From Acidobacteriota bacterium (GTDB lineage: Bacteria; Acidobacteriota; Blastocatellia; Pyrinomonadales; Pyrinomonadaceae), in contig JAEZIT010000043.1 of assembly GCA_023436495.1 (NCBI GenBank), forward strand, positions 1 to 64,000: a stretch of 64,000 nt of DNA. Direction: 5' to 3'. The position numbers and the translations under genes were made by a program. Positions within the stretch are counted from its first letter, which is position 1; each line of letters starts with the position of its first letter. The notes beneath the pieces were generated by a model. The model saw nothing but the letters and a program-made list of their open reading frames with translations. It was not told the DNA's origin and did no database searches. Shown here piece by piece: positions 26,487 to 35,267 of the stretch.

Positions 26487-26563
26487 TGAGTATAAAGCGG
26501 GATCAATTCATACAGTACAGGCAATCATATTTGTACTCATACAGAACAAGGAGGAACGCTATA

Positions 26564-26782
26564 ATGGTAAATAAATTGAAGGTCAAAGTTATCAAGAAAG
26601 GTGAAGTCGCGACTCCGAAACCGGCTCCTAAACGTGCGTCGAAAGGCAATAAGAATTCGGCTCGCGAAATGGTATCAACGGTGACGACCTGGGTTTCAGA
26701 TTTCCAGGCACGGAAACGCGACGAAACGAAAACCGCGATCGAGAAATTCTTCGCAACTCAACCGCGGCCGAGTGAATCTTAA
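26564..26782 (+). CDS. Small basic protein driven by a sigma-54 promoter
   Basis: A 72-residue protein of unknown family. The N-terminal half is strongly basic with Lys/Pro/Ala (KLKVKVIKKGEVATPKPAP), which resembles nucleic-acid-binding or disordered tails; the C-terminal half is predicted amphipathic helix (MVSTVTTWVSDFQARKRDE). ATG 26564 is set by AAGGAGG 9-10 nt upstream. The dedicated RpoN promoter, upstream sites and strong terminator suggest a regulated, abundantly made protein. The role is not known. Confidence 0.75.
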   Translation: MVNKLKVKVIKKGEVATPKPAPKRASKGNKNSAREMVSTVTTWVSDFQARKRDETKTAIEKFFATQPRPSES

Positions 26783-26842
26783 TGGAGTACGCTTTTCGTG
26801 TACGCCTCTTGCTAAAAAGAGTAAAATCATCAAACCAATACT

Positions 26843-26874
26843 AAAGACAGCTGATCAAAAGGCTGTCTTTTTTT
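26843..26874 (+). terminator. Intrinsic terminator after the 72-residue protein gene
   Basis: AAAGACAGC (26843-26851) and GCTGTCTTT (26862-26870) form a 9-bp stem followed by an uninterrupted T run. Closely matches the ideal intrinsic terminator. Confidence 0.88.
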
Positions 26875-26955
26875 GTATTCGAATCAGAATTGTTTCCCAC
26901 ATCGTAAGTTGCTATTCTTGACCTGTCCGACCTCGTTCCGGATGGCTAAATCAGG

Positions 26956-27705
26956 ATGAACAATAAAATTGCACTTATAACCGGCGCAAGCAGTGGCATT
27001 GGGCAGGCGTCCGCGCGGCTGTTTGCAGAGAACGGCTTTTCGGTGGCCGCCGTCGGCCGAAACGAGGCGTCGCTGGAAGAGCTTAGCACCTCGATTTCGA
27101 ACACCGCTGCCTTTGTCGCGGATCTCGTTTCACCCGCTGTGGTGGATAAGCTGGTCGCCGACGTCGCCGATCGCTTCGGCAGGATCGACGTGGTTATAAA
27201 TGCTGCAGGAATAATAGGGAACGGAACGATCGAGAACACTTCCCTGGAACAATGGGATGCCATGCTCGATATAAACCTGCGCAGCGTTTTCTACATGATG
27301 AATAAATGCGTGCCGGAACTCGCAAAAACCAAGGGAAACATCGTCAATGTTTCGAGCGTCACCGGCCCGAGAGCGTTTCCCAACGTATTGGCGTATTGCG
27401 TTTCCAAGGCAGGCGTGGACCAGCTAACGCGGTGTTCCGCGCTTGAATTGGCTCCGCAGGGAATTCGCGTGAACACAGTAAACCCGGGCGTTGTGGTGTC
27501 GGGACTGCACCGGCGGAGCGGAATGGACGCGGAAGCATACGAACGGTTTCTTGAACATTCGAAGACCACGCATCCGCTCGGTCGTGTGGGCCGGCCTGAA
27601 GAGGTTGCGGACCTGATATTTTTCCTTGCTTCGGACAAGGCGTCATGGATAACCGGCGCTACGTACGAAATAGACGGCGGTCGCGGGCAGACATGTGCCC
27701 GGTAG
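26956..27705 (+). CDS. Short-chain dehydrogenase/reductase (SDR)
   Basis: A 249-residue NAD(P)-dependent oxidoreductase of the classical SDR type: cofactor motif TGASSGIG (9-16), NAAG (83-86), catalytic Ser in NVSSVTG (134-135), and Tyr148-x3-Lys152 (YCVSK). The ending ITGATYEIDGG is the usual SDR C-terminus. FabG-like enzymes share these features, but there are no fatty-acid genes here, so the substrate is unknown. The metallo-hydrolase gene follows closely on the same strand. Confidence 0.92.
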   Translation: MNNKIALITGASSGIGQASARLFAENGFSVAAVGRNEASLEELSTSISNTAAFVADLVSPAVVDKLVADVADRFGRIDVVINAAGIIGNGTIENTSLEQWDAMLDINLRSVFYMMNKCVPELAKTKGNIVNVSSVTGPRAFPNVLAYCVSKAGVDQLTRCSALELAPQGIRVNTVNPGVVVSGLHRRSGMDAEAYERFLEHSKTTHPLGRVGRPEEVADLIFFLASDKASWITGATYEIDGGRGQTCAR

Positions 27706-27747
27706 AAAGAACCGGTTCGAGTGCGGGCGGTTCGGGGAACTAACGAT

Positions 27748-28524
27748 GTGAGAGCCCAATTGCTCCCAAGCACATTTGACGCCGGCGGCCGTGCATCGGC
27801 CCGTCAGCACCTCACCTGCTTCATCATCGACAATGCCGTGGCAATCGACGCCGGCAGTCTTGCGATGGCGTGTGAGACAAATCACTATTTGTCCGTCCGC
27901 GATATCGTGCTGTCCCATGCCCATTTGGATCACATAGCGGGCCTGCCGTTGTTTATTGACGACCTTTTTGCGTCGCTCACGGAACCGATCCGTATTCATG
28001 CAGCGAAAGAGGTGATCGAAGTTCTCGAACGCGACATTTTCAACTGGTCCGTCTATCCGCGGTTTTCAGAACTCCGAAACGATTTCGGCCCCGTCGTCGA
28101 ATATCGGCCGTTCCAATTTGGCTGCGAAGTGTCGGTCGCGCATTTGAGTGTTCGAACCGTTCCGGTGAACCACAAAGTGCCGTCGTCCGGATTCATAATT
28201 TCAGACGGCAATAAAAGGATAGCCATGACCGGGGATACTTCGGAGATAAAAGAATTTTGGGACGCGGTCAATAAAGAAGAAACTCTGGATGCCCTTATAA
28301 TAGAATGTGCGTTCCCCGACGAATTAAGCGACCTCGCCGATATTTCGCATCACCTGACGCCGTCGCGGCTAAGGACGGAGTTGGCTAAATTTCAGCACGT
28401 CAAGTGTCCTATATATATTGCGAATCTTAAGCCGATGTACCGCGACAAGACGATTTTGCAAATAAACGAACTTTGCCTGAGCAATGTCGAGATCCTTGAA
28501 GTTGGGCGGACGTACGAGTGGTGA
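27748..28524 (+). CDS. Metallo-beta-lactamase-fold hydrolase, class II cyclic-nucleotide phosphodiesterase-like
   Basis: About 258 residues. The metal site is HAHLDH (His57, His59, Asp61, His62 from the GTG at 27748), followed by the further ligands NHK, GDTSE and SHHLT. The SHAHLDHIAGLPLF signature and the opening RAQLLPSTFDAGG resemble the yeast PDE1-type class II cAMP phosphodiesterases, so a cyclic nucleotide is a reasonable substrate guess. An upstream in-frame GTG at 27721 is an alternative start; neither has a clear ribosome site. Confidence 0.8.
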   Translation: MRAQLLPSTFDAGGRASARQHLTCFIIDNAVAIDAGSLAMACETNHYLSVRDIVLSHAHLDHIAGLPLFIDDLFASLTEPIRIHAAKEVIEVLERDIFNWSVYPRFSELRNDFGPVVEYRPFQFGCEVSVAHLSVRTVPVNHKVPSSGFIISDGNKRIAMTGDTSEIKEFWDAVNKEETLDALIIECAFPDELSDLADISHHLTPSRLRTELAKFQHVKCPIYIANLKPMYRDKTILQINELCLSNVEILEVGRTYEW

Positions 28525-28767
28525 TCAGCGGGCTGCTTTCTCGCGTAGAAAATTAATCGGCTCGAACGCGCCTTCGCGGTGTTCGCCTGCGAAATCGTAA
28601 AGAATAACGCGCCCGTTCGAGAGGACTTCCTTTATCCGAAATGTCCGCTGCTCGCGGTCGCGGCCGGGCATGATCTCGGCTCGAAAGGTAACTTTCATCT
28701 CCGGACGAGCCCAGACGCGCTTCGGCTCCTCGTCCACCCTCTTTTTATTCCTGCTAAAAAACGGCAT
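28525..28767 (-). CDS. Small hypothetical protein
   Basis: An 80-residue basic protein (MPFFSRNKKRVDEEPKRVW) with a central beta-rich segment (MKVTFRAEIMPGRDREQRTFRIKEV is split by a turn near Pro33-Gly34). No family recognised. The ATG abuts the TAG stop of the upstream gene, so the two are translationally coupled. It ends 1 nt after the convergent phosphodiesterase-like gene. Confidence 0.65.
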   Translation of the reverse strand: MPFFSRNKKRVDEEPKRVWARPEMKVTFRAEIMPGRDREQRTFRIKEVLSNGRVILYDFAGEHREGAFEPINFLREKAAR

Positions 28768-28932
28768 CTATTCGGAATCGCGGTCCTTGTTCTTATGTTT
28801 GGATTTCCTGCCTGACGGCCGGAGCTTTTCTTCGGGCCTGTCGCCGCCCATTTTTCGTCCGGGCGGTGCGGTAGGCTTTCGGATCGAATCAAAAACGGGC
28901 CTTTCCACCTTCTTTCGGCGTTTGGAATCCAT
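28768..28932 (-). CDS. Small, very basic hypothetical protein
   Basis: A 54-residue Lys/Arg-rich protein (MDSKRRKKVERPVFDSIRK...), probably disordered, possibly nucleic-acid binding. A minus-strand TATAAT (28942-28947) ends only 9 nt before the ATG and there is no ribosome site, so the mRNA would be leaderless or nearly so. A longer in-frame start at 28971 would place the -10 box inside the gene and is disfavoured. Function unknown. Confidence 0.55.
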   Translation of the reverse strand: MDSKRRKKVERPVFDSIRKPTAPPGRKMGGDRPEEKLRPSGRKSKHKNKDRDSE

Positions 28933-29041
28933 AGCCGGACGATTATACCAGACGATATAAACCTTTGACATTCCAAGCGAAAAATTCCACTATAATTTAC
29001 GTTCGGGTTTCAGGCCTAGACTACGCCCATCGGAGCAGCCA

Positions 29042-29986
29042 TTGACCGGAAAACCAGACAATTCGATCGCTAATTATAAATACCGGGCGCAGCCGCGAAG
29101 GCACCGGAGGCCATTTTGGTTGCCGGCGTCAAATTACTACGTCCTTACGGCGGCGATCGTTACTGCATTTTTCTTTCTGGTCTGGGGAATTCTGCACGAC
29201 GGTCGAGAAGAGACGCCCTGGGTCACAGCCGGGATCGGAGCGAGCATTTTAATGGTCATAGCGGTCTTTCTTCGCGAGGTTATCCTCAGGAACGCGCGAA
29301 ACAGGTTTCTGGAGAATCAGCGAATGCTCGACCGTACCCTTAAGAGCACGGTGTTGACTGCGGGTATGAATCGGCCGGCGCCGAAGCTTTCTATGGAGCA
29401 GAATGCCGCGATCGTGCGGGCTATCAGGAAAAAATCGGAAGCCGCTCAGCTTTTCGCAAACCTTTCGGACGGCCATCGGGAGGTTTCCGATATGTGCCGC
29501 GAATATCTGCTCCTTAATGCGTCGGAGATCGCACGAGCGGCAGCCGGATCGCCGCGTATTCCTGCGTTCAGGCACAGCCGCGAAGTTATTTCAGGCCTGC
29601 ACAGACTGCACTTGTTGCAGTGGGCCGAGATCGAGGCCCGTTCGTTGACGGGCGAAGCACGAACACGGGCAAAGACCGCGGACAAGATCGAGACGGCGCA
29701 AAAGGCCCTCGACGTCGTCGAATCCGCGCTTCAGGAATATCCGGACGAATTAGCATTGTCGGAATCCGAATCGGCCATTCGCGAATTCATATTATCGATA
29801 AAGGTTGGGGACTGGATCGAACGAGCAGAAAGGGCGGCCTTTAAGGGGAACTATAAACGTGCGCAGGATCTATACCAGGACGCACTTTATTATCTGAATC
29901 GTGAAAATCTTGCATCCAACGAGAGCGCCGCAGCTGCCGAACGCATCAGCGACGAGATCGAAAAGCTCAAGAAGCTCAATGCCTGA
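29042..29986 (+). CDS. Hypothetical membrane protein with a long helical domain
   Basis: A 314-residue protein starting at TTG 29042, with GGAG 6 nt upstream. A basic N-terminus (YRAQPRRHRRPFW) is followed by two membrane helices at about residues 37-57 and 68-85, then about 225 residues of charged, helical, TPR-like or coiled-coil character. TATAAT at 28991-28996 may be its -10 box. No family recognised. Confidence 0.75.
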   Translation: MTGKPDNSIANYKYRAQPRRHRRPFWLPASNYYVLTAAIVTAFFFLVWGILHDGREETPWVTAGIGASILMVIAVFLREVILRNARNRFLENQRMLDRTLKSTVLTAGMNRPAPKLSMEQNAAIVRAIRKKSEAAQLFANLSDGHREVSDMCREYLLLNASEIARAAAGSPRIPAFRHSREVISGLHRLHLLQWAEIEARSLTGEARTRAKTADKIETAQKALDVVESALQEYPDELALSESESAIREFILSIKVGDWIERAERAAFKGNYKRAQDLYQDALYYLNRENLASNESAAAAERISDEIEKLKKLNA

Positions 29987-30027
29987 CCCATAAGCTCAAA
30001 TATCACAACCGTTACCATTTTCTTGCA

Positions 30028-30258
30028 ATGATTTCACAAAAATGCCCCCGATGTGCCAGCAAACGTATCAGACGCGGCTACCGTCCTACTCCTTTATGGT
30101 CAAAATTACTATTTCGGTTTAATTTGTTGTGCGACAAATGTAATTGGGAGTTCAAAGGCTTTGCCATACCGGCGCTTTCAAACTCCAGGCAGGGCCGCCG
30201 GACGAAGACTTTCACCGGCGACGGCGAACCCGGCATTGATCTGGATGAGTTCAAGTAG
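30028..30258 (+). CDS. Small zinc-ribbon-like protein
   Basis: A 76-residue protein with two CxxC pairs (CPRC near 6 and CDKC near 35), a probable four-Cys zinc ribbon, and a basic linker. No ribosome site is visible before the ATG. Its end overlaps the start of the polysaccharide-export gene by 14 nt, suggesting coupling. Function unknown. Confidence 0.65.
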   Translation: MISQKCPRCASKRIRRGYRPTPLWSKLLFRFNLLCDKCNWEFKGFAIPALSNSRQGRRTKTFTGDGEPGIDLDEFK

Positions 30259-31252
30259 TTCCGGAAAATTTGCGATCGCTGCCTTGCTTTGCGCCTTCGC
30301 CGCCTTTATTCCGGCGGCCGCGCAAACGGCTGTTTCGCCTGCAGAATCCATTGGAGCGGACCAGCCGCACCTTGTGCATTATGGAGACGTCGTCGACGTA
30401 GACGTGATCGGCAGCGTCGAATTCGATTGGCGCGGCACGCTTACGCCCGAAGGCTATTTAAACGGACTAGATACGATACCGGAACAGATCTTTGCTCTGT
30501 GCCGCAGCGAAAGCGAGATCGCCGAAGACATACGTAAGGAATTATCAAGCATACTTCGCAATCCCGAGGTTTCGGTACGGATCCTCGACCGTTCGAACCG
30601 CGCCGTCGCAGTCCTTTCGGGAGCCGTTCGACTGCCCCAGCGGTTCCGCATCAAGCGGCCGGTATATTTAAATGAACTACTGATACTTTCGGGTGGCATC
30701 ACCGAAACTGCGAGCGGCAGGATCTCGATCTTTCGCCCGCAGAACCTTAGCTGCGCCGCGCCGAAAACGCCGGACACGAACGGGGAGTTCTTAAAGACCG
30801 GGCAGTCAGGGTCGAGAACGATAGAGGTCACGATCGCGAAACTTCTCAGCGGCGATAAGGACTCAAACCCTCAGATCCTAAGCGGCGATATCGTTACTAT
30901 CTCCGAAGCGTTCCCGATCTATGTCATCGGCGGCGTGGCCGAACCCAAACAGATCTCGTCCAGGTCTCAGGTAACGCTATCGCGCGCGATCGATTCGGCC
31001 GGCGGCCCCACAAAGGGTGCGGAACTCGAAAGCATTCAGATCTATCGCCGAAAGGATGGAAAGACCCAGGTCATCCTGGCAGACCTCGATAAGATCAAAA
31101 CCGGCAACGCCGACGACATCCTGCTTTCCCCATATGATATCGTTGACGTCCCACAAAAAGGCGGTGCGAAACGCCGGCTTCCGCCCGTAATTCGCATAGA
31201 TCAGACGTGGAATCTAAACTCCGCGGGCTTGCCGCTTCGGGTCATTGATTAG
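30245..31252 (+). CDS. SLBB-domain polysaccharide export protein
   Basis: A 335-residue exported protein. A signal peptide follows the ATG at 30245 (GKFAIAALLCAFAAFIPAAAQ). The mature part starts with a Poly_export domain (HYGDVVDVDVIGSVEFDWRG; VSVRILDRSNRAVAVLSGAV), then two SLBB-type segments (about 125-150 and 225-260, where YVIGGVAEPKQI is typical). It is related to Wza, the outer-membrane export channel, but lacks a lipobox. No capsule or glycosyltransferase genes are adjacent, so the exported polymer is unknown. Confidence 0.82.
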   Translation: MSSSSSGKFAIAALLCAFAAFIPAAAQTAVSPAESIGADQPHLVHYGDVVDVDVIGSVEFDWRGTLTPEGYLNGLDTIPEQIFALCRSESEIAEDIRKELSSILRNPEVSVRILDRSNRAVAVLSGAVRLPQRFRIKRPVYLNELLILSGGITETASGRISIFRPQNLSCAAPKTPDTNGEFLKTGQSGSRTIEVTIAKLLSGDKDSNPQILSGDIVTISEAFPIYVIGGVAEPKQISSRSQVTLSRAIDSAGGPTKGAELESIQIYRRKDGKTQVILADLDKIKTGNADDILLSPYDIVDVPQKGGAKRRLPPVIRIDQTWNLNSAGLPLRVID

Positions 31253-31360
31253 CGGATTATTCTGCACCATCGATTTAATGGTTGTCGAAACTGCATGCAA
31301 TCGCGTAAAATAGGCAATTATCTTCAATTCGGTAAGTAATCTATAATTTCGATTTAACTT

Positions 31361-31585
31361 ATGGCAAACAAAGTAAGTAAGTACAGCCGCCGCACTGTTG
31401 CACTTTTCTGGCTCGCGATCGTCGCCGGTGTGATCGGGACGCTTATCTATCTGGAACAGATCGCTATTCTCTATGTAATTGCAACAATGGCACTTGTCGC
31501 GTTGCTGCTTGTTGTTTCATTTTCGGATCTCGAGCATGCCGGCAACAACAGTTCGGGATTTGCGGGCGGTTCCGACCAAGCGTAA
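31361..31585 (+). CDS. Small two-helix membrane protein
   Basis: A 74-residue protein with two hydrophobic helices (TVALFWLAIVAGVIGTLIYL and IAILYVIATMALVALLLVV) and a polar Gly/Ser-rich tail. TATAAT at 31342-31347 is 13 nt before the ATG and there is no clear ribosome site, so the leader is very short. The stop and the next start overlap by one base (TAATG). Confidence 0.7.
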   Translation: MANKVSKYSRRTVALFWLAIVAGVIGTLIYLEQIAILYVIATMALVALLLVVSFSDLEHAGNNSSGFAGGSDQA

Positions 31586-32895
31586 TGAAAAGGATTTTCC
31601 ATTCGATCGCATTTTTAATGCTGGCGGCACTGCTGACGCCGGCATTTGCTTCGGCTCCGGCGACTGCCGGTGCGCCGTCGCCTGCGCTCAAATGGAAACG
31701 GACCTCGATCAATATTGCGATCTCCAGTTCGCTTTTCGATTCTCAAAATATCAAGTCCGATGGCGATATTTCGGCCGCGGTGAGGAAAAGTTTGGAGACC
31801 TGGTCGAAGGTCGCGAATATCAAATTCGTCGAGTCTGCTTCCGACAAACAGTCCGCCAGCCCCGATGGCCCGGCCGGCGACGGCATCAGCCTGATCACGA
31901 TCGCCGCGACGCCGGAAAATCTTTTGCTTTTTGACGGGGATCTTACACATGCGTCCGCGCGGACCCGCGTTTTCTTCGATGGCAAGGGTTCGATAACCGA
32001 AGCCGACATCGTGCTCAATCCGTACGAGCAATTTTCGACTGATGGGTCCATCGGAACATTCGACCTCGAATCGACGATCACGCACGAACTTGGACATCTT
32101 CTTGGCCTTGATCATTCAATGGTGCTAGGCGCCACCATGCACGAGAATTACGCCAAGAACGGAATATTCAATCTGAATGCCTACGGCCCGCGCTCACTTT
32201 CCGAAGACGATCTGTCGGCCGTAAGATCTTTATACGGCCCGAGCCCGGAAACTGAATCCTGCTGCGGCCGGATCAGCGGAAAATTGCTTTTGGCGGATGG
32301 AAAGCCCGCCGCTGGTTTCCAGACCTGGCTCGAGGAATCGCCGACTGGCAGGGTGATTGGGCAAGTTATCACTGGAGCCGATGGGTCATATGTCTTCCGA
32401 GGTCTGCCTTCGGGGGATTTTCGGCAGTTTGCCCAGAGCTTCGCGAAACAGGGCCGGAACTCCGTCCAAGACCTTGGCATTGTCTCGCCCGGCAAGGAGG
32501 ATCCGAAAAATTCGACCCGTAAACTCAAGGACGTTTACGATGCGCCCGGAATCAGGTTCGTGGGATTCAATGGACAATTGGCTCAACTCGCGATCCCCGT
32601 TAACCCCGGCCGCTCATATACGATTTATGTCGGCGCCCGTGAATTCGACCTGGCTAATGTTCAGTTCGGATTGAATTCGCCGTTTTTCCGTATCGACCGC
32701 GATTCGATCCGCCTGCATGATTACGGCGACGGCGTTTCGGCCGTGAGCTTCGAACTCATCGTCGTCCCGGGCACACCCGAAGGCGACTACAGTATTTTTG
32801 CTGAAACCGGAGGCCGCCGCCGCGCGATCGTAGGCGCCGTTTCTGTTGAACAGTTCCAAAATCCGTGGTTTACGCGGGTGATTTCGACGGATTAG
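31585..32895 (+). CDS. Secreted matrixin-like metalloprotease with carboxypeptidase-regulatory-like domain
   Basis: A 436-residue exported protein (signal peptide ends ASA near residue 24). The zinc site HELGHLLGLDH (His167, Glu168, His171, His177) is the full metzincin motif HExxHxxGxxH of M10 matrixins, followed by a Met-turn-like ATMHENYA. At about 225-300 there is a beta-sandwich resembling carboxypeptidase-regulatory domains (GRISGKLLLADGKPAAGF, TGADGSYVFRGLPSGDF), then a C-terminal Ig-like part. No pro-domain Cys switch is seen. It probably acts on extracellular protein. Translation is coupled to the small membrane gene before it. Confidence 0.88.
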   Translation: MKRIFHSIAFLMLAALLTPAFASAPATAGAPSPALKWKRTSINIAISSSLFDSQNIKSDGDISAAVRKSLETWSKVANIKFVESASDKQSASPDGPAGDGISLITIAATPENLLLFDGDLTHASARTRVFFDGKGSITEADIVLNPYEQFSTDGSIGTFDLESTITHELGHLLGLDHSMVLGATMHENYAKNGIFNLNAYGPRSLSEDDLSAVRSLYGPSPETESCCGRISGKLLLADGKPAAGFQTWLEESPTGRVIGQVITGADGSYVFRGLPSGDFRQFAQSFAKQGRNSVQDLGIVSPGKEDPKNSTRKLKDVYDAPGIRFVGFNGQLAQLAIPVNPGRSYTIYVGAREFDLANVQFGLNSPFFRIDRDSIRLHDYGDGVSAVSFELIVVPGTPEGDYSIFAETGGRRRAIVGAVSVEQFQNPWFTRVISTD

Positions 32896-33225
32896 GTTTT
32901 TGCTTTTTCCGATTTACTTATTGAACGGAATTGTGCATAATAATTTTGTTCACCTCCCCGGTGAACATTTGGTCACGAGGGGTGAGGACTTGTGACCGTA
33001 GGGCGACGGTGTGGGAGACGTCGCCCTCTAACTTTTTAAACCGCAGCATTCAAGTCTTTCACTAATACTTGACCTCAAATCCAAATGGCGTAAAATCTAA
33101 ATGCTTTATTTTATTCAGTGAACGATCGGCTGCCACGAACCAGGTGTCGTTGAAAGAATAGTTCACAATTTGCAGTTTCACCGGCCGCGGGCATGCTTGG
33201 CCCGTCGGCCTTTTTGTTTGCATTT
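32896..33225 (+). other. Structured leader region before the first permease (class unknown)
   Basis: A 330-nt gap with no gene. Three hairpins stand in a row: GTTCAC/GTGAAC (32948-32966), GGTCAC/GTGACC (32971-32997) and AGGGCGACG/CGTCGCCCT (33000-33027). A 49-nt element with end stem GTGAAC (33118-33123) and GTTCAC (33161-33166) follows, then a terminator. The complementary hexamers recur, so alternative pairings are possible. Together with the terminator this looks like a riboswitch-type leader, but it does not match any class I recognise. Confidence 0.5.
33183..33215 (+). terminator. Leader terminator just before the first permease
   Basis: GGCCGCGGGC pairs with GCCCGTCGGCC (one bulged T) and is followed by T5. 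It ends 10 nt before the permease ATG at 33226, so it can only act as an attenuator of that gene. Confidence 0.7.
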
Positions 33226-35226
33226 ATGAACCGAAAGAACAGAGGGTGGTTTTCGCGATGGATGTACCACGGGGTTCCCGAGATCGAAGGGCCGCACGAG
33301 CCCGAGGGACGCCATCACACCCATCCGTGGTGGAAGGTGATGTGCCTGACGGGTGTCGATTATTTCTCGACACTCGGCTACCAACCCGGCATCGCTTTCC
33401 TCGCGGCCGGGGCACTTTCGCCCTTCGCGACGCTTGTCCTTGTATTGCTGACGCTTTTCGGAGCGCTGCCGATGTATAAGCGCGTCGCCGAAGAGAGCCC
33501 ACACGGTGACGGTTCCATTTCGATGCTAGAGAAACTGTTGTCGCGTTGGAAGGGAAAGCTCTTTGTCCTCGCGCTTCTCGGGTTCGTCGCTACTAGCTTC
33601 ATTATAACGATCACGCTGTCCGCGGCCGACGCCACGGCGCACATAATCGAAAACCCGTTCGTCGAACACAATATGCAGTTCCTGAACCACAGGATAATCG
33701 TCACGCTTATCCTGATAGGCTTTCTCGGAGCGGTTTTCCTGAAAGGATTTAATGAGGCGATCGGGCTCGCGGTCGGTATCGTCGCCGTTTATCTTGTTTT
33801 TAACGTCATCACGATCGGCCGGGGTTTGTACGAGATCATCTTCCTACATCCCGAGGCGTTCGGAAATTGGCAGGCGATGATCTGGTCGCACCCGGACGTG
33901 ATGGGCAGCCTGCCGTGGCTGATCATCGCGCCGCTTTTGCTGTTCCCAAAACTCGCTCTCGGACTCTCCGGATTCGAAACGGGAGTCGTCGTAATGCCGC
34001 TGGTCAAAAGCGACCACGAACTAGAAGACGCAAAGGCTGCTATCCATTCCACAAAATTTGTGGAAACCAAAATGTCGCCCGACGTCGAAGCCCATCTCCA
34101 GGGACGTATTCGAAACGGAAAGAAGCTGCTTTCCGGTGCCGCTATCATTATGAGCTTTTTGCTCATCGGCAGCAGCCTCGTAACCTCGCTTCTAATTCCG
34201 CCGGCCGAATTTGCTGAGGGCGGCAAGGCCGAGGGCCGGGCGATATCGTATGTCGCACATACTTACTTTGGCGAGATCTTTGGCTCCTTATACGATATCT
34301 CTACGATCCTGATTCTCTGGTTCGCCGGGGCCTCGGCAATGGCGGGCTTATTGAATATCGTTCCGCGGTACTTGCCGCGATACGGTATGGCTCCCGATTG
34401 GGCACGCGCAACGCGGCCGCTCGTGCTGGTGTTTACGGGAATTTGCTTTTTGGTTACCATACTTTTCCGGGCTGACGTTGTTTCGCAAGGCGGGGCCTAT
34501 GCCACCGGCGTACTCGTCCTTATGACGTCGGCGGCGGTTGCCGTGACGATATCGGCTTGGCGAAAGAAACAGCGTTCGTGGCTCGGCTTTATGATAATCA
34601 CGATCGTCTTCGTTTTTACGACGATAGTGAACATGGTCGAACAGCCCAGCGGCATCAAGATCGCCGGCCTTTTCGTTGTTGGTATTATTTTGACGTCCTT
34701 TGTTTCGCGCGCGCTTCGAACTACCGAGGTGCGTGTCGATAAGATCGAGCTTGACGACACCGCAGAAGACTTCCTCGACGATCTTGCCGAAGGTGATCTC
34801 CGCATCGTCACAAACCGCCGCGAGACCGGCGATGTAGGTGAATACCGTTTCAAGGAACATGAAAAGCGCATCGACAATCATATCCCGGCGACCGATCCGG
34901 TACTTTTTTATGAGGTCGAATTGGGCGACGCTTCGGAGTTTACCGGCGAATTAAAGATCCGCGGCGTGGATATCGATGGTTACAAAGTCCTGCGCACGGA
35001 GGCCCCGGCCGTCCCGAACGCCATCGCTGCGCTACTGCTGTACATGCGCGACCGTACCGGAAAGATCCCGCATGTTTATTTCGGCTGGAGCGAAGGCAAT
35101 CCGATAATGTACCTTGCACGGTATATATTGTTCGGCGAGGGGGACACCGCACCCGTCACGCGTGAAATTCTGCGGCAGGCCGAGCCCGACCCGGAACTCA
35201 GGCCAAACGTACATGTTGGCGGATAG
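33226..35226 (+). CDS. APC-superfamily permease, probable potassium or solute transporter (copy 1)
   Basis: A 666-residue membrane protein with about 12 helices in residues 40-530 and a C-terminal cytosolic domain. The conserved start is HHTHPWWKVMCLTGVDYFSTLGYQPGI. Its paralogue follows downstream with very high identity, especially the last 150 residues (ending RPNVHVGG). It belongs to the amino-acid/polyamine/cation (APC) superfamily; since the paralogue is preceded by a c-di-AMP riboswitch, usually linked to potassium uptake and osmotic balance, potassium is the leading substrate guess. ATG 33226 is chosen over an upstream in-frame start at 33193 because the latter lies inside the terminator hairpin. 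Confidence 0.85.
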   Translation: MNRKNRGWFSRWMYHGVPEIEGPHEPEGRHHTHPWWKVMCLTGVDYFSTLGYQPGIAFLAAGALSPFATLVLVLLTLFGALPMYKRVAEESPHGDGSISMLEKLLSRWKGKLFVLALLGFVATSFIITITLSAADATAHIIENPFVEHNMQFLNHRIIVTLILIGFLGAVFLKGFNEAIGLAVGIVAVYLVFNVITIGRGLYEIIFLHPEAFGNWQAMIWSHPDVMGSLPWLIIAPLLLFPKLALGLSGFETGVVVMPLVKSDHELEDAKAAIHSTKFVETKMSPDVEAHLQGRIRNGKKLLSGAAIIMSFLLIGSSLVTSLLIPPAEFAEGGKAEGRAISYVAHTYFGEIFGSLYDISTILILWFAGASAMAGLLNIVPRYLPRYGMAPDWARATRPLVLVFTGICFLVTILFRADVVSQGGAYATGVLVLMTSAAVAVTISAWRKKQRSWLGFMIITIVFVFTTIVNMVEQPSGIKIAGLFVVGIILTSFVSRALRTTEVRVDKIELDDTAEDFLDDLAEGDLRIVTNRRETGDVGEYRFKEHEKRIDNHIPATDPVLFYEVELGDASEFTGELKIRGVDIDGYKVLRTEAPAVPNAIAALLLYMRDRTGKIPHVYFGWSEGNPIMYLARYILFGEGDTAPVTREILRQAEPDPELRPNVHVGG

Positions 35227-35267
35227 GCCCGTGCTGCGCGGTTGCAAATGCCGCAGCAGAGGAGTAT

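Larger units (their letters stand above)
26220..26563. other. Regulatory intergenic region upstream of the 72-residue protein
   Basis: A 344-nt gap without a gene. It holds three similar palindrome-like sites (26351-26445), a consensus sigma-54 promoter and a 5' leader with a short direct repeat, TCATACAGTACA / TCATACAGAACA, shortly before the ribosome site. Confidence 0.6.
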
